Origin: an uncultured Alphaproteobacteria bacterium
GTDB taxonomy: Bacteria; Pseudomonadota; Alphaproteobacteria; Rhodobacterales; Rhodobacteraceae
DNA length: 53,707 nt
Direction of reading: 5' to 3'
Assembly: GCA_902524655.1 (NCBI GenBank)
Contig: CABZEG010000010.1
Span: 1 to 53,707, forward strand
The notes beneath the pieces are model-generated. The model had not been told where the DNA came from. It searched no databases and saw only the letters and a list, made by a program, of their open reading frames with translations. Shown here in pieces: positions 35,231 through 45,799 of this stretch. Position 1 is the first letter of the stretch. Each line of letters starts with the position of its first letter. A program made the position numbers and the translations under genes.

Positions 35231-36240
35231 AACAGAATACTATAATTTTGACCATGGGAGATCCAGCGGGCGTTGGACCGGAGGTACTTATAAAGAGCTT
35301 TAAAAAAGCAAGAGAAAAATATAACCTTATTGCAATAAGTGATTTTGAAAAAATAAGATTTTTAGCTGAAAAGTTTAACGTTACGGTCAGAAAAATTAAT
35401 CGTATATGTGAAGCAGGGAATTTTAAAGACTATTTGAATATTCTTCATTTAGAATACAATGCAGATTTTTCCCCTGGTCAATTAAATATAAATAATGCCA
35501 ATGCAGTTATTGAGTCTATACGGATAGCCACAAAATTGTGTTTGGAAAAAAAGGTTGATGCGATGGTCACCGGACCTATTAATAAGTCAATTTTAAAAAG
35601 TCAAGAGACTTTTAAGTTTTCTGGTCATACCGATTTTTTGGAGCATCTGTGTGGACTAGAAAAAGATACTGCGACAATGATGATGCTTAATCAACATTTA
35701 AAAATAATTCCACTAACAATTCATGAGCCGTTGAACCAAGTATCAACAAGAATAAAAAAGGATTTTATTGAAAAAAAAATATCCTTGATAATATCGGATT
35801 TTAAAAAGTACTTTCACCTATTTCCAAAAATAGCAGTTTTAGGGCTTAACCCTCATGCTGGAGAGGAAGGACAAATTGGTAATGAAGAAAGATTAACTAT
35901 CATGCCGGCGATAAAAAAATTCGAGAGAAATAAATTTGGCTTCGTGTCAGGTCCCTTCCCAGCTGATGGATTTTTCGGATCTAAAAATTATAAAAACTAC
36001 GATGTGACAATTGCAATGTATCACGATCAAGCACTAATTCCTTTAAAATTAATGTCATTTTCTCGAACAATTAACGTAACGTTAGGTCTACCAATTATAA
36101 GAACGAGCCCAGGGCACGGCACAGGCATTAATATTGCAAAGGCGTTGGAAGCAAATTGCAATTCTTTCTATGAAGCAATTTTATTTGCAGGAAAAATGAT
36201 ATCAAACACACAACAAGCAAGAACTAGGCCAATATTCTAG
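35227..36240 (+). CDS. pdxA: 4-hydroxythreonine-4-phosphate dehydrogenase
   Basis: A 337-residue PdxA, acting in deoxyxylulose-5-phosphate-dependent vitamin B6 synthesis. Metal-binding histidines are in FSGHTDFLEHL (~residue 138), GLNPHAGEEG (~210) and AMYHDQALIPLK (~266). It starts with GTG overlapping the surA stop by 4 bp. Length is normal. Confidence 0.96.
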   Translation: MKQNTIILTMGDPAGVGPEVLIKSFKKAREKYNLIAISDFEKIRFLAEKFNVTVRKINRICEAGNFKDYLNILHLEYNADFSPGQLNINNANAVIESIRIATKLCLEKKVDAMVTGPINKSILKSQETFKFSGHTDFLEHLCGLEKDTATMMMLNQHLKIIPLTIHEPLNQVSTRIKKDFIEKKISLIISDFKKYFHLFPKIAVLGLNPHAGEEGQIGNEERLTIMPAIKKFERNKFGFVSGPFPADGFFGSKNYKNYDVTIAMYHDQALIPLKLMSFSRTINVTLGLPIIRTSPGHGTGINIAKALEANCNSFYEAILFAGKMISNTQQARTRPIF

Positions 36241-37043
36241 TGCGAAACTTAATACCTAAAAGAAAGTTTGGGCAGAATTTTTTGACTGATGAATTTGTAG
36301 CGGAAAGAATAATTTCAACTGCTGGTCAGCTTAAAAATAAAAGTATTTTAGAAATTGGTGGAGGATCTGGAAATTTAACAAAGCATCTATTAAAGGCTAA
36401 ACCAAAGAAACTCTTAGTTATTGAAATAGATAAGGATTATACGGAAATACTCAACAATATTTTAAAGAGCGAAAGCATCGAAACAAAGTTGGTATCTAAA
36501 AATGTTTTAAATACTGACATTAATAGTTACTTTTCAGAACCTCCAGTGGTTTTTGGCAATCTGCCCTACAATATTTCTACGAAAATCCTATCAAAATTGC
36601 TAACACCACAAAATGGAAAAACCAAATGGGAAAAACTTTTGCTCATGTTCCAACTGGAAGTTGCAAAAAGGATAGTTGCGATGCCAAATACAAAAGAGTA
36701 CGGACGACTGTCTCTTTTTGCCCAGTTTTATTCCCATCCAACTTTTGAATTTCAGATTTCCAAAACATCGTTCTTTCCGGTTCCAAAAGTTGAAAGCGCT
36801 CTTGTAAAGTTTCAACAAAATTATAAATATTATCGCAAATGTAACGGTGAGTTGTTTCAAAATATAATAAGACAAAGTTTCCAAGGTCGTAGAAAAATGA
36901 TTAAAAATACTCTTAAAGGTAGTTATAATAACATCTCAAGTTTTATGGAACTCTGTAATATTTACGAAAACAGTCGACCTGAAAATATGACACTGCAGCA
37001 GTTTTGTTGTCTTGCTAAGGAAATAGGTAAGTCAATGAATTAG
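36240..37043 (+). CDS. rsmA: 16S rRNA dimethyladenosine transferase
   Basis: A 267-residue RsmA (KsgA) that dimethylates two adjacent adenines near the 16S rRNA 3' end. SAM motif I EIGGGSGNLTKHL is near residues 40-52, the catalytic NLPYNIS near 106 and FFPVPKVESALV near 181. The GTG start shares one base with the pdxA stop. It is last in the lptG-lptD-surA-pdxA-rsmA run. It converges with the DUF4167 gene, 9 bp apart. Confidence 0.96.
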   Translation: MRNLIPKRKFGQNFLTDEFVAERIISTAGQLKNKSILEIGGGSGNLTKHLLKAKPKKLLVIEIDKDYTEILNNILKSESIETKLVSKNVLNTDINSYFSEPPVVFGNLPYNISTKILSKLLTPQNGKTKWEKLLLMFQLEVAKRIVAMPNTKEYGRLSLFAQFYSHPTFEFQISKTSFFPVPKVESALVKFQQNYKYYRKCNGELFQNIIRQSFQGRRKMIKNTLKGSYNNISSFMELCNIYENSRPENMTLQQFCCLAKEIGKSMN

Positions 37044-37052
37044 GCGTTGTTA

Positions 37053-37469
37053 TCACGCTCTATCTATGTTTTGTTCTAATGTAATTTTTTCTTTTTGCTC
37101 CTTAAGAGGCGTAACATCTGTTAAGTTTTTTCCGTCGTTATTATCGGATTGTGTTTTGTCTCTAGTTGCACCCCCTTCTTCGCCTGAGCTTTCTTGTACA
37201 GCTGATTTTTCAGCTAATTCTTTTTGAGCATCAAGAAGTAACCTTGAGTAATGCTCAGAATGTTGCTGGAAGTTTTCTGCTGAAACTCTATCGCCGGAGA
37301 GCTGCGAGTCATGGGCAAGCGATTGATATTTATCAATGATCTGTTGAGGAGTGCCTCTAACTTTACCTTCAGGGCCTGCACTGTCAAAAACTCTGTTAAT
37401 TACATTGCCGGGATTAGGTCTCCTACTATTATTTCTATTCTTGTTGCGTGATTTTCCTGACGATCTCAT
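37053..37469 (-). CDS. DUF4167 domain protein
   Basis: A 138-residue, highly charged protein. The N-terminal RNA-binding-like tract RSSGKSRNKNRNNSRRPNPG is followed by the DUF4167 core RVFDSAGPEGKVRGTPQQI with SGDRVSAENFQQHSEHYSRLL, and then a disordered acidic tail. The function is unknown. The prmC-DUF4167 neighbourhood is a recurrent alphaproteobacterial arrangement. Confidence 0.92.
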   Translation of the reverse strand: MRSSGKSRNKNRNNSRRPNPGNVINRVFDSAGPEGKVRGTPQQIIDKYQSLAHDSQLSGDRVSAENFQQHSEHYSRLLLDAQKELAEKSAVQESSGEEGGATRDKTQSDNNDGKNLTDVTPLKEQKEKITLEQNIDRA

Positions 37470-37603
37470 ATTTTATCTATATTTTCTAATGATGTTTAAT
37501 GGAGGAACTGATTAGTTCTATCCTTTTCACTGAGGTTAGTATATTAAAATTATTTAAGCAACCGTGTACATAGTCTTAGTAAATATTTTTATTGATATTA
37601 TTT

Positions 37604-38443
37604 TTATGTGTCTTTTTTAACACACACCGCTCGTTTTATATTATCCATATCTTTATGAAAATCAAAGCGTCTGTATTTAAACCTTAACAAATCATTTTTA
37701 ATTTGTGTATCCTGATCCTTACCAAACTCCATCACGAAGATTCCATTTTTATTTAAGCGTTGACCGACAGTTCTTAAAAACAGCTGAATCACATCCAAGC
37801 CTAATACACCGCCATAAAGAGCCTCATGCGGCTCATACAGAATGATTTCCTTTTGTAAATAAAAAAAATCTTCTTTCGCGATGTAAGGAAGGTTTGCAAC
37901 AATCAAATCAAATTTTTCGTCAATGTTTGAAAATAAATCTGTGTGAATTAATTTGCATTCTGCTTCTAATGCTAAAGCATTTTTTTTTGCTACGTTTAAT
38001 GCTTTTTTAGAAAAATCTGCAAGAAAAAGTCGTATGTTTGAGTTTTCTTGGTATAAAGACAGCCCTATGCAACCGCTACCACATCCTAAATCTAGAACCT
38101 TCATTCCATCAAAAAGCAGTACTTTTGCAATGCTGATAATCAACTCACTTTCAGGTCTTGGGTCCAGTACAGTTTTATCCACATAGAAATCATTATTCCA
38201 AAAACATCTAGATGAAATAATTTGAGCAGTTGGTTCACCAACAGCTCTTCTACTAACCATTTTAGAAAAAAAAGTAGCCCTTTCATTTAACTCTTGATAA
38301 CTTTGATATTTATAGCTCTGATCAAGAGGTATATTAAAGGCTTTTGAAAATAAAAATTTTGCAGATTCTTCATAATCTTCACATCCCGCTTCTTTAAGTA
38401 ATTTTTTTTGAGTTAGAAAAAGGCTTGTTTTATTTTTCATCAT
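37604..38443 (-). CDS. prmC: Release factor glutamine methyltransferase
   Basis: A 279-residue PrmC (HemK), which methylates the Gln of the GGQ motif of release factors. SAM motif [15 protein letters not shown] is near residues 112-126. The catalytic motif reads VANLPYI, where the family usually has NPPY. The start overlaps prfA by 14 bp, as expected for enzyme and substrate genes. I favour PrmC over a generic methyltransferase because of the N-terminal helical domain and this position. Confidence 0.93.
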   Translation of the reverse strand: MMKNKTSLFLTQKKLLKEAGCEDYEESAKFLFSKAFNIPLDQSYKYQSYQELNERATFFSKMVSRRAVGEPTAQIISSRCFWNNDFYVDKTVLDPRPESELIISIAKVLLFDGMKVLDLGCGSGCIGLSLYQENSNIRLFLADFSKKALNVAKKNALALEAECKLIHTDLFSNIDEKFDLIVANLPYIAKEDFFYLQKEIILYEPHEALYGGVLGLDVIQLFLRTVGQRLNKNGIFVMEFGKDQDTQIKNDLLRFKYRRFDFHKDMDNIKRAVCVKKDT

Positions 38444-39494
38444 CTATTTCAAAAGCGGTCATCGCTTCTAGCCTCTCTGCGGAAATTAAACCATTAATAA
38501 TTTCCTCAAGGTCACCATTAAGTACATCTTCCAATTTATACAATGTTAAATTTATTCTATGGTCTGTTACTCTTCCTTGTGGAAAATTATAAGTTCTTAT
38601 TCTTTCAGATCTGTCGCCAGAGCCAATTTGAGACTTTCTTTGAGAAGCAATTGAATTCGACTGATTTTTCAAGTGTAGATCATACAATCTTGTTCTAAGA
38701 ACCTCCATCGCTCTAGCTCTATTTTGATGCTGCGATTTTTCTGAACTCGTAACAACAATTCCAGTAGGTAAATGGGTAATTCGCACGGCAGAGTCCGTTG
38801 TATTTACATGTTGTCCTCCAGCTCCAGAAGACCGCATCGTATCAATACGAATTTCATTTGGCAATATCTCTATATCAATCGCCTTAGCCTCTGGTAATAC
38901 AGCAACAGTTGCTGCAGATGTATGTATTCTTCCACTACTTTCAGTCGACGGGACCCTTTGAACTCTATGAACACCACTTTCAAATTTCAATTTTGAGAAA
39001 ATTTTTTCACCCTTTAAATGAAAGATAACCTCTTTTAGACCACCTAAATCTGTTGTTGTTTCTTCAATTAGCTCGATCTTGCAACTATTTTTTTCAGCAA
39101 AACGCTCATACATATTAAACAAGTCTGATGCGAACAATGACGCTTCATCTCCCCCTGTTCCTGCTCTGATCTCAATTATTACCGACCTCTCATCGTTAAT
39201 ATCTTTGGGTATTAACAGTAGTCTTAGATTCTGTTCTATAGCCTCTTTCTTTGATTTTAATGCTAAAAGTTCTTTTTCAGCTAAACTTACATAATCTTTA
39301 TCTTTCAATAATAATGTAGTGTCTTCTATTTCTTCCAAAATTGAAAAAAATTGGGAAATGACTTCCCTGACATCTTTTAGCTCCGAATATTCCTTGGAGT
39401 ATTCTTCCAACTTGCTTCTATCTAAATGACCTTGCAATTCTTTTTCAAGAAACTCAAATCTATCAACAATTTTCTGAAGTTTTTCTTCAAACAT
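38430..39494 (-). CDS. prfA: Peptide chain release factor 1
   Basis: A 354-residue RF1. The peptidyl-tRNA hydrolysis motif is GAGGQHVN near residue 226. The stop-codon recognition tripeptide is PST in [12 protein letters not shown] (RF1-type PxT), distinguishing it from RF2. It terminates translation at UAA and UAG. It sits between ispG (9 bp) and prmC (overlapping). Confidence 0.97.
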   Translation of the reverse strand: MFEEKLQKIVDRFEFLEKELQGHLDRSKLEEYSKEYSELKDVREVISQFFSILEEIEDTTLLLKDKDYVSLAEKELLALKSKKEAIEQNLRLLLIPKDINDERSVIIEIRAGTGGDEASLFASDLFNMYERFAEKNSCKIELIEETTTDLGGLKEVIFHLKGEKIFSKLKFESGVHRVQRVPSTESSGRIHTSAATVAVLPEAKAIDIEILPNEIRIDTMRSSGAGGQHVNTTDSAVRITHLPTGIVVTSSEKSQHQNRARAMEVLRTRLYDLHLKNQSNSIASQRKSQIGSGDRSERIRTYNFPQGRVTDHRINLTLYKLEDVLNGDLEEIINGLISAERLEAMTAFEIDDEK

Positions 39495-39503
39495 AAAAAA
39501 ATG

Positions 39504-40610
39504 CTATTTGTTAGATAGTTCGTGTGCTCGTTGTTCAACAAGACCAACAATGTGATCGATCATTTTTTCATTATCTAGTTTATGGTCAGTTTTTCCTAGC
39601 CTGTATATCATTCCACTTCCTGCGCCACCTCCTGTGAAGCCAATATCGGTCATTAGAGCTTCTCCTGGCCCATTAACAACGCATCCTATGATGGAAAGTG
39701 AAATAGGAGTTTTTATATGCTCTAGCTTTTTCTCTAGAATTCCAACAGTTTTTATCACATCAAAGCCCTGTCTTGCACATGAGGGACATGAAATGATTTG
39801 TACCCCCCTATGCCTGAGGTTCAAAGATTTCAGAATTTCGTAACCTGCTTTTACCTCTTCAACTGGGTCGGCTGACAAAGAAACTCTAACCGTATCCCCC
39901 AGTCCTGCCCATAACAAATTCCCAAGTCCTATTGCAGACTTCACTGTTCCAGAAAAAAGTGACCCGGCTTCTGTTATACCTATATGAAATGGAGCATCCG
40001 TAATTGTCACAAGGTCTGAATATGCCGCTACCGCTAAAAAAACATCAGAAGCTTTAACTGATATTTTAAACTCAAAAAAATCATTATCCTCTAAGATAGC
40101 AATGTTTCTTTTCGCACTCTCTAAGAGAGCCTCGGGACAAGGCTCTCTATATTTGTCTAGAAGATCTTTTTCTATACTGCCGGCATTAATACCTATTCTG
40201 ATTGAACAATCAAAATCTTTTGCAGCTTTAATTACCTCTTTAATTTTTTCATTGTTGCCAATATTCCCAGGATTAATACGTAAACAAGCTGCCCCGGCCT
40301 CAGCTGCCTCTATAGCTCTTTTATAATGAAAGTGTATATCCGCTACAATTGGAACCGGACTCATTCTACATATTTCTTTTAGGGCTAAAGTGCTGTCAGA
40401 ATCTGGACATGATACTCTTACAATCTCAGCTCCAGCCTCCGCACACTTTTTAACCTGAGCAATAGTTTGATGTGCATCAGCAGTATTTGTATTTGTCATT
40501 GTCTGAACCGATATAGGATTGTCGCCACCGATCTTTACATTGCCAACTCTTATCTCTCTCGATTTTCTTCTTGAAATTTGACGCCAAGGCCTAATGCTGT
40601 CGAGTGACAC
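39504..40610 (-). CDS. ispG: 4-hydroxy-3-methylbut-2-enyl diphosphate synthase
   Basis: A 368-residue IspG (GcpE), the penultimate enzyme of the MEP isoprenoid pathway. Cysteines for the [4Fe-4S] cluster are in SCPSCARQ (near residues 272-275) and [12 protein letters not shown] (~307). The TIM-barrel start [19 protein letters not shown] is present. Length is normal for proteobacteria. Confidence 0.97.
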   Translation of the reverse strand: MSLDSIRPWRQISRRKSREIRVGNVKIGGDNPISVQTMTNTNTADAHQTIAQVKKCAEAGAEIVRVSCPDSDSTLALKEICRMSPVPIVADIHFHYKRAIEAAEAGAACLRINPGNIGNNEKIKEVIKAAKDFDCSIRIGINAGSIEKDLLDKYREPCPEALLESAKRNIAILEDNDFFEFKISVKASDVFLAVAAYSDLVTITDAPFHIGITEAGSLFSGTVKSAIGLGNLLWAGLGDTVRVSLSADPVEEVKAGYEILKSLNLRHRGVQIISCPSCARQGFDVIKTVGILEKKLEHIKTPISLSIIGCVVNGPGEALMTDIGFTGGGAGSGMIYRLGKTDHKLDNEKMIDHIVGLVEQRAHELSNK

Positions 40611-40650
40611 TCCTAATACCTCATTTTTAACAAACTTAAAGAAAAAACCA

Positions 40651-41991
40651 CTACAAAGACCTATCGTTATTTGAACTACTATTTAAGTAGCTATCCTTTA
40701 AATCATTAATTTTCAACGAATTGAAGATATTCTGAGGATCAATTTTAAAGTTTTTAATCACTTTTCTTTTATCTGAAACTGGCCCATAAGTGACACCATT
40801 TAGCGAAAAAAACAAATCTTTGGCGTTACCAGCTCTCAAATTCCCATTAAGCCAATTATTTTTAATCTCAAGAACCTCTCCCGCTTTCAGAATTTTTTCA
40901 ACTACAACTTTTCTACCCTCATCTTTTATGCGTATCCAAGAAGGATTTACTGCGAAAATATTTAGTTTGGTTTCAACTGTGTTTAAAACTTCATTGTCTT
41001 TTACATTTGTTCGTAATATCTGCTGATGACCGTTCTGAAAATCTATTCTACTTTTCGAGCCTAAATAATCTTCCTTTGAGGCTACTAATCCTATTTTTAG
41101 TTTGATATCGTTGTTAGATTTAATAGACATTGAAGATCCAAACTCGGGCACCACACCAAAATCAAATCTTTTTGTTGATATCTTTTGCATAGATCTCTCT
41201 AACGAGCTCGGTAATCTATTAAGCTTTACAGAGTTTGTTCCCAATACTCCAATATCTTCAATATGTAAGTTCACTATTGGTCCATCTCTGTAATACACCT
41301 GAGGAGCTACCAATTGTGTGGAGTCTGACACAATCTTATCTATTCCTCTAAAGTTTTTACTTTGTAACTGATAACTATTTATTTTGTTTTCTCTTATTAT
41401 TTCTGAAGATTGTATGTTCATTTCACTCATTATAGTTGGTAGACTATCGGCTGGCACAATTTTTAACTTTTGAATATCAATTAGAACTTTCCATGCTCCA
41501 AAGCTAACTCCGAAAAGTATTAAAAATGCCAATAAGATAGGACCAAAATAAACGTAACCTCTGCTAAAAACAGACTTATCAGCTTTCTGAAATCCAATGT
41601 ATGATGGCTTCCAATCTAGATGGGTCTCAATATTATAATCTTTTAAACCTTTGGTCTTCTTCATGTTAGCGGTATTTATATTTTTCGTTTTGTCGTGTGA
41701 AGAAAATCCAGACTCCATACAAAACCGTTCATACACTTCTTCTGGATTGAGATTTAAATACCTCGCATATGATCTAACATATCCAGCTACAAAACCTTTA
41801 TTTGGAAATGCGTCTAGATCACAATTTTCAATGGCTGATATATATGCAGCTTTAATCTTAAGGTCCTTTTGAACCTGAAGAAGAGACTTGCCCAAAGTAG
41901 CCCTCTCACCTCTTAGCTCTTCCCCAAGAAGCAAAGTGTAAGAGTCAAAACCATTGACTTTAAATTCAAAGTTTCCGTCAGCCATATTCAC
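40651..41991 (-). CDS. rodZ: RodZ-like helix-turn-helix membrane protein (DUF4115)
   Basis: About 446 residues. The N-terminal Cro/C1-type HTH is at ~22-90 ([20 protein letters not shown] followed by [21 protein letters not shown]), then a membrane segment (~148-170, [18 protein letters not shown]). The long periplasmic part ends in the DUF4115 fold ([22 protein letters not shown]). RodZ-type proteins anchor the MreB cell-shape system. It lies directly upstream of ispG, a frequent alphaproteobacterial pair. ATG 41985 is an alternative start. Confidence 0.88.
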   Translation of the reverse strand: MNMADGNFEFKVNGFDSYTLLLGEELRGERATLGKSLLQVQKDLKIKAAYISAIENCDLDAFPNKGFVAGYVRSYARYLNLNPEEVYERFCMESGFSSHDKTKNINTANMKKTKGLKDYNIETHLDWKPSYIGFQKADKSVFSRGYVYFGPILLAFLILFGVSFGAWKVLIDIQKLKIVPADSLPTIMSEMNIQSSEIIRENKINSYQLQSKNFRGIDKIVSDSTQLVAPQVYYRDGPIVNLHIEDIGVLGTNSVKLNRLPSSLERSMQKISTKRFDFGVVPEFGSSMSIKSNNDIKLKIGLVASKEDYLGSKSRIDFQNGHQQILRTNVKDNEVLNTVETKLNIFAVNPSWIRIKDEGRKVVVEKILKAGEVLEIKNNWLNGNLRAGNAKDLFFSLNGVTYGPVSDKRKVIKNFKIDPQNIFNSLKINDLKDSYLNSSSNNDRSL

Positions 41992-42156
41992 CTATTTGGC
42001 ATTCAAAAAGATGTTTAGTCTAGTGCAACTACAGAGACAAACACCCACATAACAATCTGTGGATAAATTGAAATTCACCATCAATTTCAATTATTTCCTA
42101 AGTTTTCTAAAAAAACAACTAAAATATTTATATACTAATAATGTAGGTAAGCCTCG

Positions 42157-42408
42157 TTACCGAAGCATCTCTTTTTTTATCTCCTGTACCAAGCTCTTAA
42201 AAATTTCGGGGCAGTCTTCTTTTTGAAATAACCAAGCGTAAATAAAATGGTCTTCTTTAGATATAAAATACTCGTACAAATCAAGTTCGGACCTATCAAA
42301 CTTTGTGAGATTTTTATCTGAGAACCTACCAAGAATAAGATCTAATTCCTTTGTACCCCTTCTCCAACTTCTTATTGATAATCTTTTACGGACAACTTCT
42401 ATGCTCAT
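42157..42408 (-). CDS. sdhE: FAD assembly factor SdhE
   Basis: An 83-residue SdhE, which promotes covalent flavinylation of the succinate dehydrogenase flavoprotein subunit. The signature RSWRRGTKELDLILGRF contains the essential RGxxE. It is divergent from the aminotransferase at 42470. The 165 bp on its downstream side toward the rodZ-like gene are AT-rich with no feature seen. Confidence 0.94.
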   Translation of the reverse strand: MSIEVVRKRLSIRSWRRGTKELDLILGRFSDKNLTKFDRSELDLYEYFISKEDHFIYAWLFQKEDCPEIFKSLVQEIKKEMLR

Positions 42409-42469
42409 GCTTGTAAAATAATTTATTTTTTACCTATTACAATTAAAGATTTTAATATATTTACATAAT

Positions 42470-43669
42470 ATGCTTTTTTCGAATAAAATGGATAACTTCA
42501 GAGTATCAAAAACTGCAGAAATAGCTGATTTGGCATTGTCTCTTAAAGAAAAAGGGCACACAATAATCAATATGGCTTCTGGTGAGCTATCGTTAAAGCC
42601 AGCATTAACAGTCAGGAGAGAAGCCTGTAACGTAATTAATAAAGGTGATACCTTATACACACAGGTTGCTGGTCTCAATAAATTGAGAGACCTTATAAGC
42701 GAAAAACTTAAAAAAGATTTAAATATTAAATATAAAACTGATGAAATAATTGTTTCTAATGGCGGGAAGCAAGTTATTTTTAATGCTATGCAAGGTACAC
42801 TAAACCGTGGCGATGAAGTTATTATAGTTTCTCCATATTGGGTATCATACCCTGAGATCGTTAAATTATGTGGGGGAACCCCCAAGATATTATATTCGAA
42901 AAGAAAAGAGGGTTTTTCGATAAATACAGAAAGATTAGAAAAGCTAATTACATCAAAGACTAAATGGCTTATCTTAAATTCACCTAATAATCCTACAGGT
43001 ACAGTTTATTCTCATAAAAATTTAAAAAATTTAATTCATGTATTGAGTAAATACCCTGATATTTTCATTCTTTCAGACGATATTTATGAAAAACTAAATT
43101 TTTCATTTAGAAAAAATACAAATATAATTAACCTCGATAAAAATCTTAAAAAGAGAACACTCATAGTTAATGGGTTTTCAAAGGGTTACTGTATGACTGG
43201 ATGGAGATTAGGATATGGTGCAGGACCCAAGGCTCTAATAGATGCAATGGCAAAAATACAATCTCAATCCACTTCCGCTGCCAATACTATTGCTCAACAT
43301 GCAGCGATAAAAGCATTGGAATTAGATTACGCATATTTTGAAGAAATCAAAAACACACTTATTAAGAGAAGAACGATTGTGACTTCAGCTTTATCTGATT
43401 TGGATGGATTTAGATCAAATTTTAGCCAAGGCGCATTCTACTTATTTCCCTCAATAAAAAAATTTCTTGGAAAGCGACTAATAGGACACGACAAGATTTT
43501 AAACGATATTAGCTTTTGCAAGCAATTATTGTCTTCTGAACATGTAGCGACAGTTCCCGGTTCAAGTTTTGGTAGCAAGGATAGTATAAGACTTAGTTAT
43601 GCTTTAAGTGAAAAAGATTTACGAATTGGATGTAAAAGAATAAAGCAATTCTGTGCGAGACTTGAGTAA
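42470..43669 (+). CDS. Pyridoxal-phosphate aminotransferase, aspartate aminotransferase-like (class I)
   Basis: A 399-residue fold-type I aminotransferase. The PLP lysine is in VNGFSKGYCMTGWRLGYG (near residue 237), with NSPNNPTGTVYS near 171 and SDDIYEKLNF near 203. It matches the short bacterial subgroup Ib aspartate aminotransferases (aatA/aspC), transferring amino groups between aspartate or aromatic amino acids and 2-oxoglutarate. ATG 42488 is an alternative start. Exact specificity is not certain. Confidence 0.9.
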   Translation: MLFSNKMDNFRVSKTAEIADLALSLKEKGHTIINMASGELSLKPALTVRREACNVINKGDTLYTQVAGLNKLRDLISEKLKKDLNIKYKTDEIIVSNGGKQVIFNAMQGTLNRGDEVIIVSPYWVSYPEIVKLCGGTPKILYSKRKEGFSINTERLEKLITSKTKWLILNSPNNPTGTVYSHKNLKNLIHVLSKYPDIFILSDDIYEKLNFSFRKNTNIINLDKNLKKRTLIVNGFSKGYCMTGWRLGYGAGPKALIDAMAKIQSQSTSAANTIAQHAAIKALELDYAYFEEIKNTLIKRRTIVTSALSDLDGFRSNFSQGAFYLFPSIKKFLGKRLIGHDKILNDISFCKQLLSSEHVATVPGSSFGSKDSIRLSYALSEKDLRIGCKRIKQFCARLE

Positions 43670-43730
43670 CAAGCTCTTTAACTTCGGTAAAGTGACTTAA
43701 CAATTTAACTTAAGACATAAGATTAAAAAA

Positions 43731-45020
43731 ATGCATGACATAAAATTTATTAGAAAAAATCCTGAAATTTTTGATAAGGCTTTAGAAAAAAGGAGTGAGA
43801 ATTCTAAAAGTTCAAAAATTATTGCATTAGACTCAGAGAGAAGACACACTATAGAAAAGCTAGAATTTTTGCTCGCAGAAAGAAAAAGAATATCAAAAAA
43901 AATTAATCCTTCAGAGAATAATAACGAAGCAAGAGTAAGTAGTAGTCGTGAAGGAATAAAAAAAATGAAGGATGAGATAGCTCAATTAGAAGCTACTCTA
44001 AGAGATAAAGAGAACGAATTAGATACTTTGCTTTTATCTCTTCCCAACTTACTTAGTGATGACGTGCCCTTTGGACAAAGTGAAGCAGACAATGTGGAAG
44101 TCTACAGATGGGGAGAAAAGAAATACTTTACTTTTAAACCTTTGGAGCACTTTAAAGTTGATGCCGCAAAAAGCGATATAAATTTTGAGGCTGCAGCGAA
44201 GGTTGCTGGGTCACGTTTTGTGTTTCTTTCCAAATCTATAGCATTAATGCACCGGGCATTAACACAATATATGCTCAACACCAACATAATAGAGAGTGAG
44301 TTAGTAGAATTTTGGGCGCCAGTTCTCGTTAATAAACAATCAATGTTAGGAACCGGACAGTTGCCAAAGTTCAGAGAAGATAGTTACTTTACAAATAACG
44401 GTCTTTGGCTGATCCCCACGGCCGAGGTTCCCCTTACGAATATCGGCAAAGGTAAAACTTACAAAGCTGAAGAATTACCAATTAGGATGACTGCTGCGAC
44501 ACAGTGTTTTCGTTCAGAGGCTGGTAGCGCTGGCAAAGATACAACAGGAATTATCCGACAGCATCAATTCGAGAAGGTTGAAATGGTTACATACTGCAAG
44601 CCGGAGTTTGAAAATATTGAGCTCGAAAGAATGACAGATTGTGCTGAGAAAATTTTAAAGAATTTATTAATCCCCTTTAGAAAGATACTTTTATGCTCAG
44701 GGGATATTGGTTTCGGCTCAAAAAAAACTTATGACTTAGAAGTTTGGTTGCCAGGTCAAAATAGATACCGCGAGATTTCTAGTTGCTCGATTTGTGGAGA
44801 CTTTCAATCTAGAAGAATTAACATAAGATTTAAGAACGATCGAAACTCAAAACCACAATTTCTATCCACTTTAAATGGGTCAGGACTAGCTGTTGGTCGA
44901 TGCTTGGTAGCAGTACTTGAGAACTATCAAACAGAGGATGGGTCTGTAATAATTCCAGAAGTATTGAGACCATACATGTTCAATTATAAAAAAATTGATA
45001 ATATGGGTAACCTAAAATAG
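43731..45020 (+). CDS. serS: Seryl-tRNA synthetase
   Basis: A 429-residue class II synthetase. An N-terminal coiled-coil arm (~30-100) grips the long variable arm of tRNA-Ser. Motif 2 is FRSEAGSAGKDTTGIIRQHQ near residue 263, and motif 3 is NGSGLAVGRCLVAVLENYQ near 381. It begins serS-surE-pcm-nlpD-like, with only 1 bp before surE. Confidence 0.97.
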   Translation: MHDIKFIRKNPEIFDKALEKRSENSKSSKIIALDSERRHTIEKLEFLLAERKRISKKINPSENNNEARVSSSREGIKKMKDEIAQLEATLRDKENELDTLLLSLPNLLSDDVPFGQSEADNVEVYRWGEKKYFTFKPLEHFKVDAAKSDINFEAAAKVAGSRFVFLSKSIALMHRALTQYMLNTNIIESELVEFWAPVLVNKQSMLGTGQLPKFREDSYFTNNGLWLIPTAEVPLTNIGKGKTYKAEELPIRMTAATQCFRSEAGSAGKDTTGIIRQHQFEKVEMVTYCKPEFENIELERMTDCAEKILKNLLIPFRKILLCSGDIGFGSKKTYDLEVWLPGQNRYREISSCSICGDFQSRRINIRFKNDRNSKPQFLSTLNGSGLAVGRCLVAVLENYQTEDGSVIIPEVLRPYMFNYKKIDNMGNLK

Positions 45021-45021
45021 C

Positions 45022-45798
45022 ATGCGCATTTTAATCACCAACGATGACGGCATTGATGCTGATGGGATAAAGTCTTTAAAGAAGATTGCCCTTGGAATGT
45101 CGACCGAAGATAACATTTTCGTTGTAGCTCCTTCTACAAATCAATCAGCTAAGGGTAGATCAATTTCATACAAAAAAGATTTTCCAATCGTTAAAAAAAA
45201 TGACAATGAATATTCTGTCGATGGAACACCCACAGATTGTATAATTTTTGCTCTCGACTTTCTTTTGAAGAAAAAGAGGCCTGATATTGTTTTATCAGGA
45301 ATAAATTGGGGTTATAATTTAGCAGAAGACGTATTTTATTCCGGTACAATTGCTGCGGCTATCGAAGGCTCAGATAGAGGTATACTGTCAATTGCTTTAA
45401 GCCAAGCTTATGAGAATAGAAAACTAGAAATGAACCCGTATATTTTTGCTGAAAGTTGTGGCGCAAGACTATGTCTATCTATTTATAAAAAATTTTCATT
45501 GGCGCATAATAAGGTAGCATTCAATGTAAATTTTCCTAGAGAGCCTAAATTGCAATATCCTCACTGTATAAAGATTGCACCAATTGGGCGCAGGTATAAC
45601 TCGAATTTTTCAATCGACCTTCATCGTAAGTCTCAAAATTTGTATATGGCCAAGATAGATTCTATCCCTCAAAACACATCTTCAAACCCTGAGGATGACT
45701 ATACAAACTGTTTAGATGGCTACATAACTGTGTCTCCCATTTCTATTCATGTTTCTAAGGAAAGAAATTTTAAGGAATTAAAGAAAGTGCATTTTTGA
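45022..45798 (+). CDS. surE: 5'/3'-nucleotidase SurE
   Basis: A 258-residue SurE, a metal-dependent nucleotidase linked to stationary-phase survival. The N-terminal RILITNDDGIDADGI carries the metal-binding aspartates. VAPSTNQSAKGRSIS (~38-52) and SGINWGYNLAEDVFYSGTIAAA are family blocks. It lies 1 bp after serS and 1 bp before pcm. Confidence 0.96.
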   Translation: MRILITNDDGIDADGIKSLKKIALGMSTEDNIFVVAPSTNQSAKGRSISYKKDFPIVKKNDNEYSVDGTPTDCIIFALDFLLKKKRPDIVLSGINWGYNLAEDVFYSGTIAAAIEGSDRGILSIALSQAYENRKLEMNPYIFAESCGARLCLSIYKKFSLAHNKVAFNVNFPREPKLQYPHCIKIAPIGRRYNSNFSIDLHRKSQNLYMAKIDSIPQNTSSNPEDDYTNCLDGYITVSPISIHVSKERNFKELKKVHF

Positions 45799-45799
45799 C

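Noticed and set aside
42430-42885. 151-codon frame antisense to the aminotransferase
   Set aside because: It overlaps the strongly supported aminotransferase on the opposite strand and shows no recognisable domain.
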